NCBI GenBank assembly: GCA_964427285.1
Contig: CAYRTS010000091.1
Coordinates: forward strand, 1 to 10,997
Direction of reading: 5' to 3'
Source of the DNA: SPCO01 sp964427285
GTDB lineage: Bacteria > Chloroflexota > Limnocylindria > Limnocylindrales > CSP1-4
DNA length: 10,997 nucleotides
The notes under the pieces were generated by a model. The model ran no database searches. It saw nothing but the letters and a program-made list of their open reading frames with translations, and was not told the origin of the DNA. Positions 4,660 to 10,997 of this stretch are shown piece after piece; positions within the stretch are counted from its first letter, which is position 1; every line of letters begins with the position of its first letter. Position numbers and translations under genes: made by a program.

Positions 4660-6483
4660 CTAATGCGCGTTGCCGAGCAGACTGCGCTGCTCGTTTGACA
4701 TGCTGGGCAGCGGCGCGGTCTTGACGCTCATGGCTCCGTCCCGGGCCTGGGCAACCACGGAGTTCACCCCGTTCCACTTCGCATCGTCGGTGGCCGGGTG
4801 GTCGAGCCGGCTGTGGGCGCCGCGGCTCTCGGTTCGCAGCAGGGCACTGCGAGCCACGGCCTCCGAAACCGTCAGCAGGTTGCCGAGCTCGAAGACGAGG
4901 TTCCAGCCCGGGTTATACGCGCGTCCGCCCGTCGCTCGAACATTCGCCCAACGCTTGCGCAGGTCGGCCAGCGCCACGATCGCCTCATCGAGATCGGCCT
5001 CGATCCGGAAGATCCCGACCAGCCGGCCCATCATCTCCTGGAGATCGCGCTGGATGGCGTAGGGGTCCTCGCCATCGGTCCGCTCGAGCGGGACCGCCAG
5101 TGCGCGACTAGCGCCCTGGACCTGGATCGGATCCAGGTGCGGCTCGGTTGCCTGGGTCGAGGCATGTTGCGCGGCCGCAGCACCCGTGCGGGCGCCAAAG
5201 ACGAGGAGGTCCGACAGCGAATTGCCGCCCAGGCGATTGGCGCCATGCATGCCACCGGCCACCTCGCCGGCCGCATAGAGACCGCGAACCCCGGTCGCCC
5301 CCGTTTCGGCATCGACCCGGATGCCACCCATCATGTAGTGGGTCGTCGGGCCGACCTCCATCGGACCCTTCGTGATGTCGACATCGGCCAACTCCTTGAA
5401 CTGGTCGTACATCGATGGCAGTTTGCGGCGCACGAGATCGGCCGGCAGATAGCTGATATCGAGGAAGACCCCGCCGTGCGGTGAACCGCGGCCCTCCTTC
5501 ACCTCGGTGTAGATGGCCCGGGCGACATTGTCGCGGGTGGACAATTCCGGAGGGCGACGGGCATCGGTCTCGCGACCCTGCGACAGCGCGGTCACCCAGC
5601 GCGCTGCCTCCTCGTCGGTCGCGGCGTATTCCGCTCGGCGTTCCTCCGGCAGGTACTTCCACATGAACCGTTCGCCGCTGGCATTGCGCAGGATCCCACC
5701 TTCGCCCCGGACGGCCTCGGTCACCAGCAGGCCGCGAACGCCCGGCGGCCAGACCATGCCGGTCGGGTGGAACTGGACGAACTCCATGTCGATGAGGTCG
5801 GCTCCGGCCTCGTAGGCCAGCGCCTGACCGTCGCCACTGTACTCCCAGGAATTTGAGGTGACCTCGTAGGCCTTGCCGATCCCGCCGGTCGCCAGGACGA
5901 TCGCCTTGGCCCCGAAGGCGATCGGATCACCGCTCGTTCGCCAGTAGCCGAACGCCCCGCGCACCCCGTCTGTCGCGGTGATCAGGCTCGTGATGGTGCA
6001 CTCCATGTACACCTTGATGCCGGCCGCCACGGCCCGGTCCTGGAGGGTCCGGATCATCTCAAGCCCCGTCCGGTCACCGACGTGCGCCAGGCGCGGATGC
6101 GTGTGACCGCCAAATGGCCGCTGAAGGATCCGCCCGTCCTCGGTTCGATCGAAGACGGCACCCCACTTCTCGAGTTCGCGCACTCGATCGGGCGCTTCCA
6201 TGGCGTGAAGCTGGGCCATCCGGGGATTGTTGAGCAGCTTGCCGCCGATCATGGTGTCCCGGAAATGGGTCTGCCAGGAGTCGCTCGGCGCGACGTGCGC
6301 CAGGGCGGCCGCTACGCCACCCTCGGCCATCACGGTGTGGGCCTTGCCCAGCAGGGACTTGCACACGAGACCCACGTCGGCACCTGCGGCGTTCGCCTCG
6401 ATTGCCGCCCGGAGTCCGGCCCCGCCCGCACCGATCACGAGAACGTCGTGGCCGTGCCGCGCGAGCTTCGTTCGATCTGGCAC
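4660..6483 (-). CDS. sdhA: Succinate dehydrogenase flavoprotein subunit
   Basis: SdhA oxidises succinate to fumarate with covalently bound FAD on the cytoplasmic face of the membrane. Visible features are the FAD dinucleotide-binding loop GAGGAG (18-23), the flavin-attachment histidine H49 in KAHTVMAEGG, the active-site HPTG (239-242), RDNVARAI (317-324), H382 in THYMMGG, and R417 in HGANRLGGNSLSDLLVFG. The C-terminal helical domain ends with RTESRGAHSR and a short tail. The frame stays open far upstream into sdhC, but the flavin domain begins about 12 residues after the GTG at 6481-6483. That GTG has AGGA nine bases upstream and lies 11 bp after the sdhC stop. The resulting 607 residues match the family. 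Fumarate reductase is the main alternative; the gene's position beside icd and sucCD favours oxidative succinate dehydrogenase. Confidence 0.95.
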   Translation of the reverse strand: MPDRTKLARHGHDVLVIGAGGAGLRAAIEANAAGADVGLVCKSLLGKAHTVMAEGGVAAALAHVAPSDSWQTHFRDTMIGGKLLNNPRMAQLHAMEAPDRVRELEKWGAVFDRTEDGRILQRPFGGHTHPRLAHVGDRTGLEMIRTLQDRAVAAGIKVYMECTITSLITATDGVRGAFGYWRTSGDPIAFGAKAIVLATGGIGKAYEVTSNSWEYSGDGQALAYEAGADLIDMEFVQFHPTGMVWPPGVRGLLVTEAVRGEGGILRNASGERFMWKYLPEERRAEYAATDEEAARWVTALSQGRETDARRPPELSTRDNVARAIYTEVKEGRGSPHGGVFLDISYLPADLVRRKLPSMYDQFKELADVDITKGPMEVGPTTHYMMGGIRVDAETGATGVRGLYAAGEVAGGMHGANRLGGNSLSDLLVFGARTGAAAAQHASTQATEPHLDPIQVQGASRALAVPLERTDGEDPYAIQRDLQEMMGRLVGIFRIEADLDEAIVALADLRKRWANVRATGGRAYNPGWNLVFELGNLLTVSEAVARSALLRTESRGAHSRLDHPATDDAKWNGVNSVVAQARDGAMSVKTAPLPSMSNEQRSLLGNAH

Positions 6484-6494
6484 AGGCGTGGGTC

Positions 6495-7301
6495 CTAGAA
6501 GCGGATCGAGGGGTCGACGACGACGCCGACGGCGAGCAGGCGCACGTAGACATCGGCCAGGGTGACCGAGATGAGGCTGGCCCAGGCCCAGCTCATGTGG
6601 TGCCGGTTCAATGAAGTCAGCCGTTGCCATAGCGTGTAGCGGACCTTGGTTCGCCGCGAGCACGAGAAGCAATCCAGTCGCCCGCCGACCAGGTGGCGGA
6701 GCGAATGACAGGACAGGGAATACATGCTCAGCAGGAACGCGTTGGCCAGCAGGATGCCGACGCCAAGCCCGACCCGGTAGCCACCGTCGTGGACGACCGC
6801 GAGGGCGACGTCGAGCCACAGGAAGAACAAGGGGATGAACGCGAGGTACAAGAACATGCGGTGGAGGTTCTGGAGGATGAACGGCAGTCGATTTTCCATC
6901 GCGTAGCGACGATGGATCGTCGGTTCGCCCACCGCGCAACCGGGCGGATCGGCGAAATAGAACCGGTAATACGCCTTGCGGTAGTAGTAGCAGGTCGCCC
7001 GAAAACCGAGCGGCACCCACAGGATGAACAGGCCCGGACTGATCCAGGTGGGCAGCCAGTCCGGCCGGACCAGCGGCGAGAAGAGGGGCGACAGGTAGCC
7101 GTCAACCTCGTATGGGGTCCCAAAGAGTGGGGTGAACAGGATCCCGCTGACGAACAGGTAGGTGGCACAGACGGTGAACACGGTGGCCTGGGCGGCCGGG
7201 GCAAGCACCCACCGATCGACCCGGCTGGTGGCTCCGAGACCCTGGCGGGCAGTTCCGGGCGGTTTCCGCGGAAGCCGGAGGCTGGCCGGTATCCCCGTCA
7301 T
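6495..7301 (-). CDS. sdhC: Succinate dehydrogenase single membrane-anchor subunit (Sdh1-like, Cys/His-rich)
   Basis: This 268-residue integral membrane protein has about five predicted helices (roughly 36-56, 86-104, 148-171, 178-199, 238-261) and sits directly upstream of sdhA and sdhB. It is therefore assigned as the sole quinone-reducing membrane subunit. It is larger than ordinary SdhC or SdhD and resembles the anchor of actinobacterial Sdh1 complexes, for which a membrane-embedded Rieske-type [2Fe-2S] cluster has been reported. Candidate metal ligands are C104, C122 (PPGC), C198-H199, H203, and C211-x2-C214. H147 in NLHRMFLY is another conserved-looking histidine. The ATG (7299-7301) overlaps the icd stop as ATGA and lacks a clear SD, implying translation coupled to icd. 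A heme-binding cytochrome b anchor remains the alternative. No sdhD is present. Confidence 0.85.
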   Translation of the reverse strand: MTGIPASLRLPRKPPGTARQGLGATSRVDRWVLAPAAQATVFTVCATYLFVSGILFTPLFGTPYEVDGYLSPLFSPLVRPDWLPTWISPGLFILWVPLGFRATCYYYRKAYYRFYFADPPGCAVGEPTIHRRYAMENRLPFILQNLHRMFLYLAFIPLFFLWLDVALAVVHDGGYRVGLGVGILLANAFLLSMYSLSCHSLRHLVGGRLDCFSCSRRTKVRYTLWQRLTSLNRHHMSWAWASLISVTLADVYVRLLAVGVVVDPSIRF

Positions 7302-8347
7302 CGGGGTGCGTTGGCGGCGTTGGCGGCGTTGGCGACGCTGGCGGTCGTGAGGCGCCCGATGATCGCGTCGGCAAACGCCGCGGTGCCGGCCGTTCCACCG
7401 AGATCGGAGGTCAGGGTTCGCCCTTCGGCGATCACGTCCCGAACCGCTGTCTCAACGCGAATCGCGTCGGCTGGGTAGCCAAGATGGCGGAGCATCAGGG
7501 CGCCCGACAGGATCAGCGCGGTTGGGTTCGCCTTGTCCATACCGGCGTATTTGGGCGCGGAGCCATGGACCGGCTCGAAGACGGCCGCCTCAGGCCCGAT
7601 ATTCGCGCCCGGGGCGACCCCAAGACCTCCGACCAGGCCCGCAGCGAGGTCGCTGACGATATCGCCGTACAGGTTGGGCAGGACCAGGACGTCATACAGG
7701 TCCGGCTTCTGGACCAGCTGCATGCACATGTTGTCGACGATCCGATCCTCGAATTCGATGCGGCCCTCGTAGCCCGCCGCGATCGTGCGGCAGCTCTCGA
7801 GGAAGAGCCCGTCAGACAGCTTCATGATGTTGGCCTTGTGGACCGCGGTGACCTTGCGCCGTTCGTTGGCCACGGCGTACTCAAACGCATACCGGGCGAT
7901 CCGTTCGGAGGCGGCCCGGGTGATGATCTTGATGCTCTCCGCGGCGTCCGGGCCGACCATGTGCTCGATCCCGCCGTACAGGTCTTCGGTGTTCTCCCGA
8001 ACGATGACGAGGTCGACGCCCTCGTATCGAGTGTCGAGGCCCTTCATCGAGCGGGCGGGACGCAGGTTGGCGTAGAGGCCGAGCGCCTGGCGAAGCGTGA
8101 CATTCGCGCTTCGGAACCCGCCGCCGACCGGTGTCGTGATCGGGCCCTTGAGCGCAACCCGGTTGCGCCGGATCGATTCGAGGACGTGCTCCGGGAGCGG
8201 CGTCCCGAACTCCGCGATGACCGCCTCGCCGGCCTGCTGGGTCTCCCACTCGAACTCGATCCCCGTCGCTTCGAGCACGCGTGTCGTGGCCGCCGCCAGC
8301 TCCGGACCGATGCCGTCGCCGGGGATCAGGGTGATTCGATGGGCCAT
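7298..8347 (-). CDS. icd: Isocitrate dehydrogenase (coenzyme uncertain)
   Basis: This decarboxylating dehydrogenase converts isocitrate to 2-oxoglutarate. Of 349 residues, IPGDGIGPE (8-16) opens the fold. S80, N82, R86, R96 and R117 (SANVTLR, NLRP, VRENTEDLYGG) form the substrate phosphate/carboxylate pocket characteristic of isocitrate rather than isopropylmalate enzymes. Y124, K171 and D205/D229/D233 are the catalytic and metal residues. The coenzyme segment HGSAPKYAG (261-269) has Lys-Tyr as in NADP enzymes, whereas LTSDLGG (312-318) and the short length resemble NAD enzymes. The tail (about 335-348) is a low-complexity Ala-Asn stretch. The start ATG is preceded by TACAAT only six bases upstream and no SD, suggesting a leaderless mRNA. 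The stop overlaps the sdhC start. Homoisocitrate or tartrate dehydrogenase activity is less likely given the TCA neighbours. Confidence 0.88.
   Translation of the reverse strand: MAHRITLIPGDGIGPELAAATTRVLEATGIEFEWETQQAGEAVIAEFGTPLPEHVLESIRRNRVALKGPITTPVGGGFRSANVTLRQALGLYANLRPARSMKGLDTRYEGVDLVIVRENTEDLYGGIEHMVGPDAAESIKIITRAASERIARYAFEYAVANERRKVTAVHKANIMKLSDGLFLESCRTIAAGYEGRIEFEDRIVDNMCMQLVQKPDLYDVLVLPNLYGDIVSDLAAGLVGGLGVAPGANIGPEAAVFEPVHGSAPKYAGMDKANPTALILSGALMLRHLGYPADAIRVETAVRDVIAEGRTLTSDLGGTAGTAAFADAIIGRLTTASVANAANAANAPR
7311..7346. repeat. 9-bp tandem repeat in the icd 3' end
   Basis: On the plus strand TTGGCGGCG occurs twice (7311-7319, 7320-7328), followed by variants TTGGCGACG and CTGGCGGTC to 7346. 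Read in the icd frame it encodes the Asn-Ala-Ala tail. Nine-base steps keep frame, so copy number could vary without breaking icd or the ATGA overlap with sdhC. Confidence 0.75.
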
Positions 8348-8353
8348 GGTCCG

Positions 8354-8359
8354 ATTGTA
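8354..8359 (-). promoter_or_regulatory. -10 box of icd, leaderless arrangement
   Basis: TACAAT on the minus strand ends six bases before the icd ATG, so transcription would begin at or very near the start codon. The -35 position (17-bp spacing) reads GGCGGT, not the consensus. No SD precedes the ATG, which fits leaderless translation. Confidence 0.55.
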
Positions 8360-8433
8360 GCCGGGCGGGAGCTCCCACCGCCGGAACCGGTTGCAGCCCC
8401 GACCGTGCCGGGCGCTTGGAGTCGCTGACGCGG

Positions 8434-8439
8434 TACCAT
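8434..8439 (+). promoter_or_regulatory. Possible sucC -10 box
   Basis: TACCAT lies 38 bases upstream of the sucC GTG and would give a leader of about 30 nt containing the SD. No acceptable -35 is visible: TTGGAG at 8416-8421 is only 12 bp away. Low confidence. Confidence 0.3.
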
Positions 8440-8477
8440 CCCCATCCGCCCCGCCAGATGCCACGGAGCCGCCGCTC

Positions 8478-9659
8478 GTGAAACTCCAGGAAGCCGACGC
8501 CAAGTCGCTGCTCGTCGCCCAGGGCCTGCCCGTGCCGGAATGGGCGGTCGCCCATACCGTCGCCGAGGCTCGAGCGGCCGCCGAGCGTTTCCTGGGAACC
8601 GGCGCTGGCAACGTGGTCATCAAGGCCCAGGTCCTGGTCGGTGGACGCGGCAAGGCGGGCGGCGTCAAGCTGGCCGGCTCCCTGGACGAGGCCGAGCGGG
8701 TCGCCGGGGCCATTCTGGGCATGGACATCAAGGGCATGACGGTCCGCAAGGTGCTGATCGGTCCGGCCGCCGACATCGTCCGGGAGTTCTACCTCGCCGC
8801 CGTCCTCGATCGCGCGGAGCGCCGGATCCTGCTCATGGGGTCGGCCGAGGGCGGTATCGAGATCGAGACGGTGGCGGCCGAGCACCCGGATGCCATCATT
8901 CGCCGCCATGCCGACCCGAACCTTGGCCTGCTCGGCTTCCAGGCACGCGACCTGGCGTTTGCCATGGGGCTGGGCGGCCAGCTCAGGGACGCCGTCCGCA
9001 TCGCGCAGGGCCTGGTGACCACGATGAAGGCGTACGACGCGGATCTCGTCGAGGTCAACCCGTTGGCCATCGTGCGCGAGGCCGGTCCCGGCGGCGCTCC
9101 GGTTGAACGGCTGGTCTGTCTCGACGCCAAGATCACGCTGGATGACTCGGCGCTCGGACGGCATCCGGGCCTGGAGGACCTGCGCGATCCGGACGAGGAA
9201 GCGCCCGAGGATCGTCAGGCGCGTGAGGCCGGGCTCACGTTCATCAAGCTCGATGGCACGATCGGCTGCATGGTCAATGGCGCGGGCCTGGCGATGGCCA
9301 CCATGGACCTGGTCAAGCGCGCCGGTGGCGAGCCGGCCAACTTCCTCGATATCGGCGGTGGCGCGCGGGCCGACAAGGTCGCCGAGGCCATGCGCCTGAT
9401 CCTGTCCGACCCGCGGGTCAACGCCATTCTCGTCAACATCTTTGGCGGGATCACCCGTGGCGACGAGGTTGCGCGGGGTCTCATCGAGGCGCGAGCCCAG
9501 CAATCCCGCAACTGCCCCATGGTCGTGCGGATCGTAGGCACGAACGCCGCCGAGGCCGCAATCCTGCTGGCCGAGGCCCGCTTCGAAACCGCGACTTCGC
9601 TCGACGAAGCCGCGGCCAAGGCCGTGGCGGCCTCCCGGGCCGCCGGGGCGGGCGCATGA
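8478..9659 (+). CDS. sucC: Succinyl-CoA synthetase (ADP/GDP-forming) beta subunit
   Basis: SucC carries the nucleotide- and succinate-binding parts of the alpha2beta2-type ligase that turns succinyl-CoA into succinate with ATP or GTP formation. The ATP-grasp domain shows KAQVLVGGRGKAGGVKLA (49-66), VEVNPLAI (191-198) and LDAKITLDD (215-223). The C-terminal CoA-ligase domain shows NGAGLAMATMD (267-277), NFLDIGGGA (288-296) and NIFGGITRGDEVARG (320-334). The start is the GTG at 8478, giving the usual VKLQE N-terminus; GGAG lies nine bases upstream. The frame is open further upstream, but those residues are non-conserved. The 393 residues match the family. ATP versus GTP preference cannot be read with certainty. 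The stop overlaps the sucD start, ensuring coupled, equal synthesis of both subunits. Confidence 0.96.
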   Translation: MKLQEADAKSLLVAQGLPVPEWAVAHTVAEARAAAERFLGTGAGNVVIKAQVLVGGRGKAGGVKLAGSLDEAERVAGAILGMDIKGMTVRKVLIGPAADIVREFYLAAVLDRAERRILLMGSAEGGIEIETVAAEHPDAIIRRHADPNLGLLGFQARDLAFAMGLGGQLRDAVRIAQGLVTTMKAYDADLVEVNPLAIVREAGPGGAPVERLVCLDAKITLDDSALGRHPGLEDLRDPDEEAPEDRQAREAGLTFIKLDGTIGCMVNGAGLAMATMDLVKRAGGEPANFLDIGGGARADKVAEAMRLILSDPRVNAILVNIFGGITRGDEVARGLIEARAQQSRNCPMVVRIVGTNAAEAAILLAEARFETATSLDEAAAKAVAASRAAGAGA

Positions 9660-10540
9660 GCATCCTCGTCGGGCGCGACACACGCCTTGTCGTCCAGGGC
9701 ATCACCGGGCGCGAGGGCGCCTTCCACGCGGGTGCCGCCCAGGCCTACGGCACCAACGTCGTCGCGGGCGTCACGCCGGGCAAGGGCGGGCAGACCGCGC
9801 TTGATGGCTCCGTCCCCGTGTACGACACCGTCGCCGAGGCCGTACGCCGGACAGGCGCCAATACCTCGCTCGTCTTCGTGCCGGCCGCCGGCGCCCCGGA
9901 TGCCGTGATGGAGGCCGCTGCGGCGGGCATCGCGACGATCTTCTGCATCACGGAGGGCATTCCCGCACTCGACATGATCCCGGCGGTCGAGATGGTTCGG
10001 GCGCACGGTGCCCGGCTGATCGGACCAAACTGCCCGGGGGCCACGTCTCCCGGCCGGGCGAAGGTGGGGATCATTCCAGGCTCGATCCATCGCGAGGGGC
10101 GCGTCGGTGTCGTCAGCCGCTCAGGAACCCTGACCTACGAGGCCGTCCAGGCGATGACGGACGCGGGGATCGGCCAATCCACGTGCGTAGGGATCGGCGG
10201 TGACCCGATCATCGGCACGACCTTCCTCGACATCCTCCAGCTGTTCGCCGCGGACGACGAAACCGATGCCATCGTGCTTATCGGCGAGATCGGCGGCGCC
10301 GCGGAGGAGACCGCCGCGGCCTGGGCCGCCGAGCACCTGCAGGACGTGCCCAAGGTCGCCTTCATTGCCGGCCGGACGGCGCCGGAGGGCAAGCGGATGG
10401 GCCATGCCGGCGCCATCATCTCGGGCGGTGCCGGGACCGCGGCCTCCAAGGTCAAGGCCCTCGAGGCGGCAGGGTTCCGTGTTGCCGAGTCCCCACTCGA
10501 GCTGCCCCACTTACTGCGCGACGCCGGATATCGCGGGTAG
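9656..10540 (+). CDS. sucD: Succinyl-CoA synthetase alpha subunit
   Basis: SucD binds CoA and carries the phosphohistidine relay of succinyl-CoA synthetase. Visible are VQGITGREGAFH (13-24) of the Rossmann CoA-binding domain, ITEGIP (98-103), GPNCPGATSP (123-132), SRSGTLTYE (154-162), GIGGDPIIGTTF (179-190), the E-I-G-G motif at 211-214, and the phosphorylated H250 in KRMGHAGAIISGG. At 294 residues it is full length. The ATG overlaps the sucC TGA by ATGA, so translational coupling is expected and no separate ribosome site is needed. Together with sucC it forms the complete enzyme, making succinate for the SdhCAB complex encoded on the other side of the divergent promoter region. Confidence 0.96.
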   Translation: MSILVGRDTRLVVQGITGREGAFHAGAAQAYGTNVVAGVTPGKGGQTALDGSVPVYDTVAEAVRRTGANTSLVFVPAAGAPDAVMEAAAAGIATIFCITEGIPALDMIPAVEMVRAHGARLIGPNCPGATSPGRAKVGIIPGSIHREGRVGVVSRSGTLTYEAVQAMTDAGIGQSTCVGIGGDPIIGTTFLDILQLFAADDETDAIVLIGEIGGAAEETAAAWAAEHLQDVPKVAFIAGRTAPEGKRMGHAGAIISGGAGTAASKVKALEAAGFRVAESPLELPHLLRDAGYRG

Positions 10541-10551
10541 TCCGGACCGTC

Positions 10552-10997
10552 ATGGGTCACCTGCTCGATCTCGTGGCTGGCAACACCCAGGACATCCTGC
10601 TTGCCATCAGCACCGACAACCTGTCCGCGCTTGACGACCGCCGGCGCTTTCCGGCACATATCGCCCTTGGCGGCGGTCTGGACCCCACCTGGCTCGACCT
10701 CTTCGCCGAGGCTGCCCGGAGCATCGTCGGCGATGACGGCCCTGGGGAATTCCTGGACGCCCGGATCGAGCTCGACGGGATCGGCGACGACGACCGGTTC
10801 TCCATCGAGCGCGTCGACCCAGCCTGGATCACCGCCGTGGCCAGGATCGACGACGGCCGCATCGGCGCCATCGCCTCGCGCTGGCTCGACTTGATCGAGG
10901 AGGAACTCGGCTCGCTGGCGCGCGACGAGAAACCGTGGATCCGCGATCTGTGCGGTCGCCTGGTCACCTTCTGCCGGGCGGCGGACCGGGCCCCGGA
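10552..10997 (+). CDS. Unrecognised acidic protein, N-terminal 148 residues (cut by window edge)
   Basis: An open frame without a stop starts at the ATG at 10552, 11 bp after sucD, and runs off the right edge. I do not recognise the family. The visible 148 residues are rich in Asp, Glu, Leu and Ile, with few Lys, no signal peptide and no membrane helix, so it is probably a cytoplasmic helical protein. Landmarks are TQDILLAISTDN (12-23), a GGGLDPTWLDLF segment, DPAWITAVARI, SRWLDLIEEELG and EKPWIRDLCGRLVTFCRAAD. Third codon positions are overwhelmingly G or C and the frame is free of rare codons, so it is a real gene. Only a weak GGA precedes the start, so coupling with sucD in one operon is likely. 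Function cannot be stated. Confidence 0.75.
   Translation, partial: MGHLLDLVAGNTQDILLAISTDNLSALDDRRRFPAHIALGGGLDPTWLDLFAEAARSIVGDDGPGEFLDARIELDGIGDDDRFSIERVDPAWITAVARIDDGRIGAIASRWLDLIEEELGSLARDEKPWIRDLCGRLVTFCRAADRAP

Larger units (their letters stand above)
8348..8477. promoter_or_regulatory. Divergent icd / sucC intergenic control region
   Basis: These 130 bp must hold the promoters for both TCA transcripts. Palindromes GGGAGCTCCC (8367-8376) and AACCGGTT (8385-8392) lie just upstream of the icd -10 box and are candidate regulator sites that could act on both directions. Nothing else recognisable is present. Confidence 0.6.

Noticed and set aside
4006..5484. Plus-strand open frames opposite sdhB and sdhA (up to about 230 codons)
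   Set aside because: They are antisense shadows of conserved genes whose cofactor motifs are complete; no domain or ribosome site supports them.
6484..7020. N-terminal extension of sdhA into sdhC
   Set aside because: The frame is open but would overlap the conserved membrane subunit. The GTG at 6483 with an SD gives a normal-length flavoprotein.
7484..8428. A 314-codon plus-strand frame opposite icd
   Set aside because: It is antisense to a gene with all catalytic residues intact and has no family resemblance.
7881..9683. A 600-codon minus-strand frame spanning sucC and part of icd
   Set aside because: It overlaps sucC fully on the other strand and icd in another frame; the composition is that of a shadow frame and no motif is seen.

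Overview
The window is GC-rich bacterial chromosome with tightly packed housekeeping genes. Five of the eleven protein-coding starts chosen here are GTG. A cell-division locus (mraZ-rsmH) and a TCA-cycle locus (icd-sdhCAB facing sucCD) bracket a LysM protein whose N-terminal four-cysteine module resembles proteins I associate with Chloroflexota. I therefore infer a Chloroflexota-like organism with moderate confidence. No mobile element, CRISPR array, tRNA or phage gene is visible.

Left part (1-2650): on the minus strand, mraZ and the first 132 codons of rsmH begin the dcw (division and cell wall) cluster, which runs off the left edge. A good sigma-70-type promoter and three 10-bp-spaced MraZ boxes precede mraZ. 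About 440 bp without a gene follow (1001-1438). They hold a 20-bp tandem repeat, two 15-bp operator-like palindromes, a G-quadruplex-type run and a GC hairpin. Next come a membrane-anchored LysM protein (minus) and, divergent from it, an 80-residue cysteine-containing protein of unknown function (plus).

Middle (2670-3300): a complete class A RNase P RNA gene (minus) with its own -10 box, then about 250 bp holding two look-alike hairpins.

Right part (3301-10997): icd, sdhC, sdhA, sdhB and rnhA are read leftward as a compact unit. icd and sdhC overlap by ATGA, and the sdhC-sdhA and sdhA-sdhB gaps are 11-12 nt. The succinate dehydrogenase has a single large five-helix membrane subunit rich in Cys/His, like the actinobacterial Sdh1 type. 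From a 130-bp divergent intergenic region sucC and sucD (also overlapping by ATGA) run rightward, followed at 11 nt by an unrecognised acidic protein cut by the window end. Together the genes cover isocitrate to 2-oxoglutarate, succinyl-CoA to succinate and succinate to fumarate. The 2-oxoglutarate-oxidising step is not encoded here.

No previously undescribed multi-gene system stands out. The items most worth following are the Cys/His-rich SdhC, the MraZ operator, the paired palindromes upstream of mraZ, the possible leaderless promoters and the mixed coenzyme signature of the isocitrate dehydrogenase.
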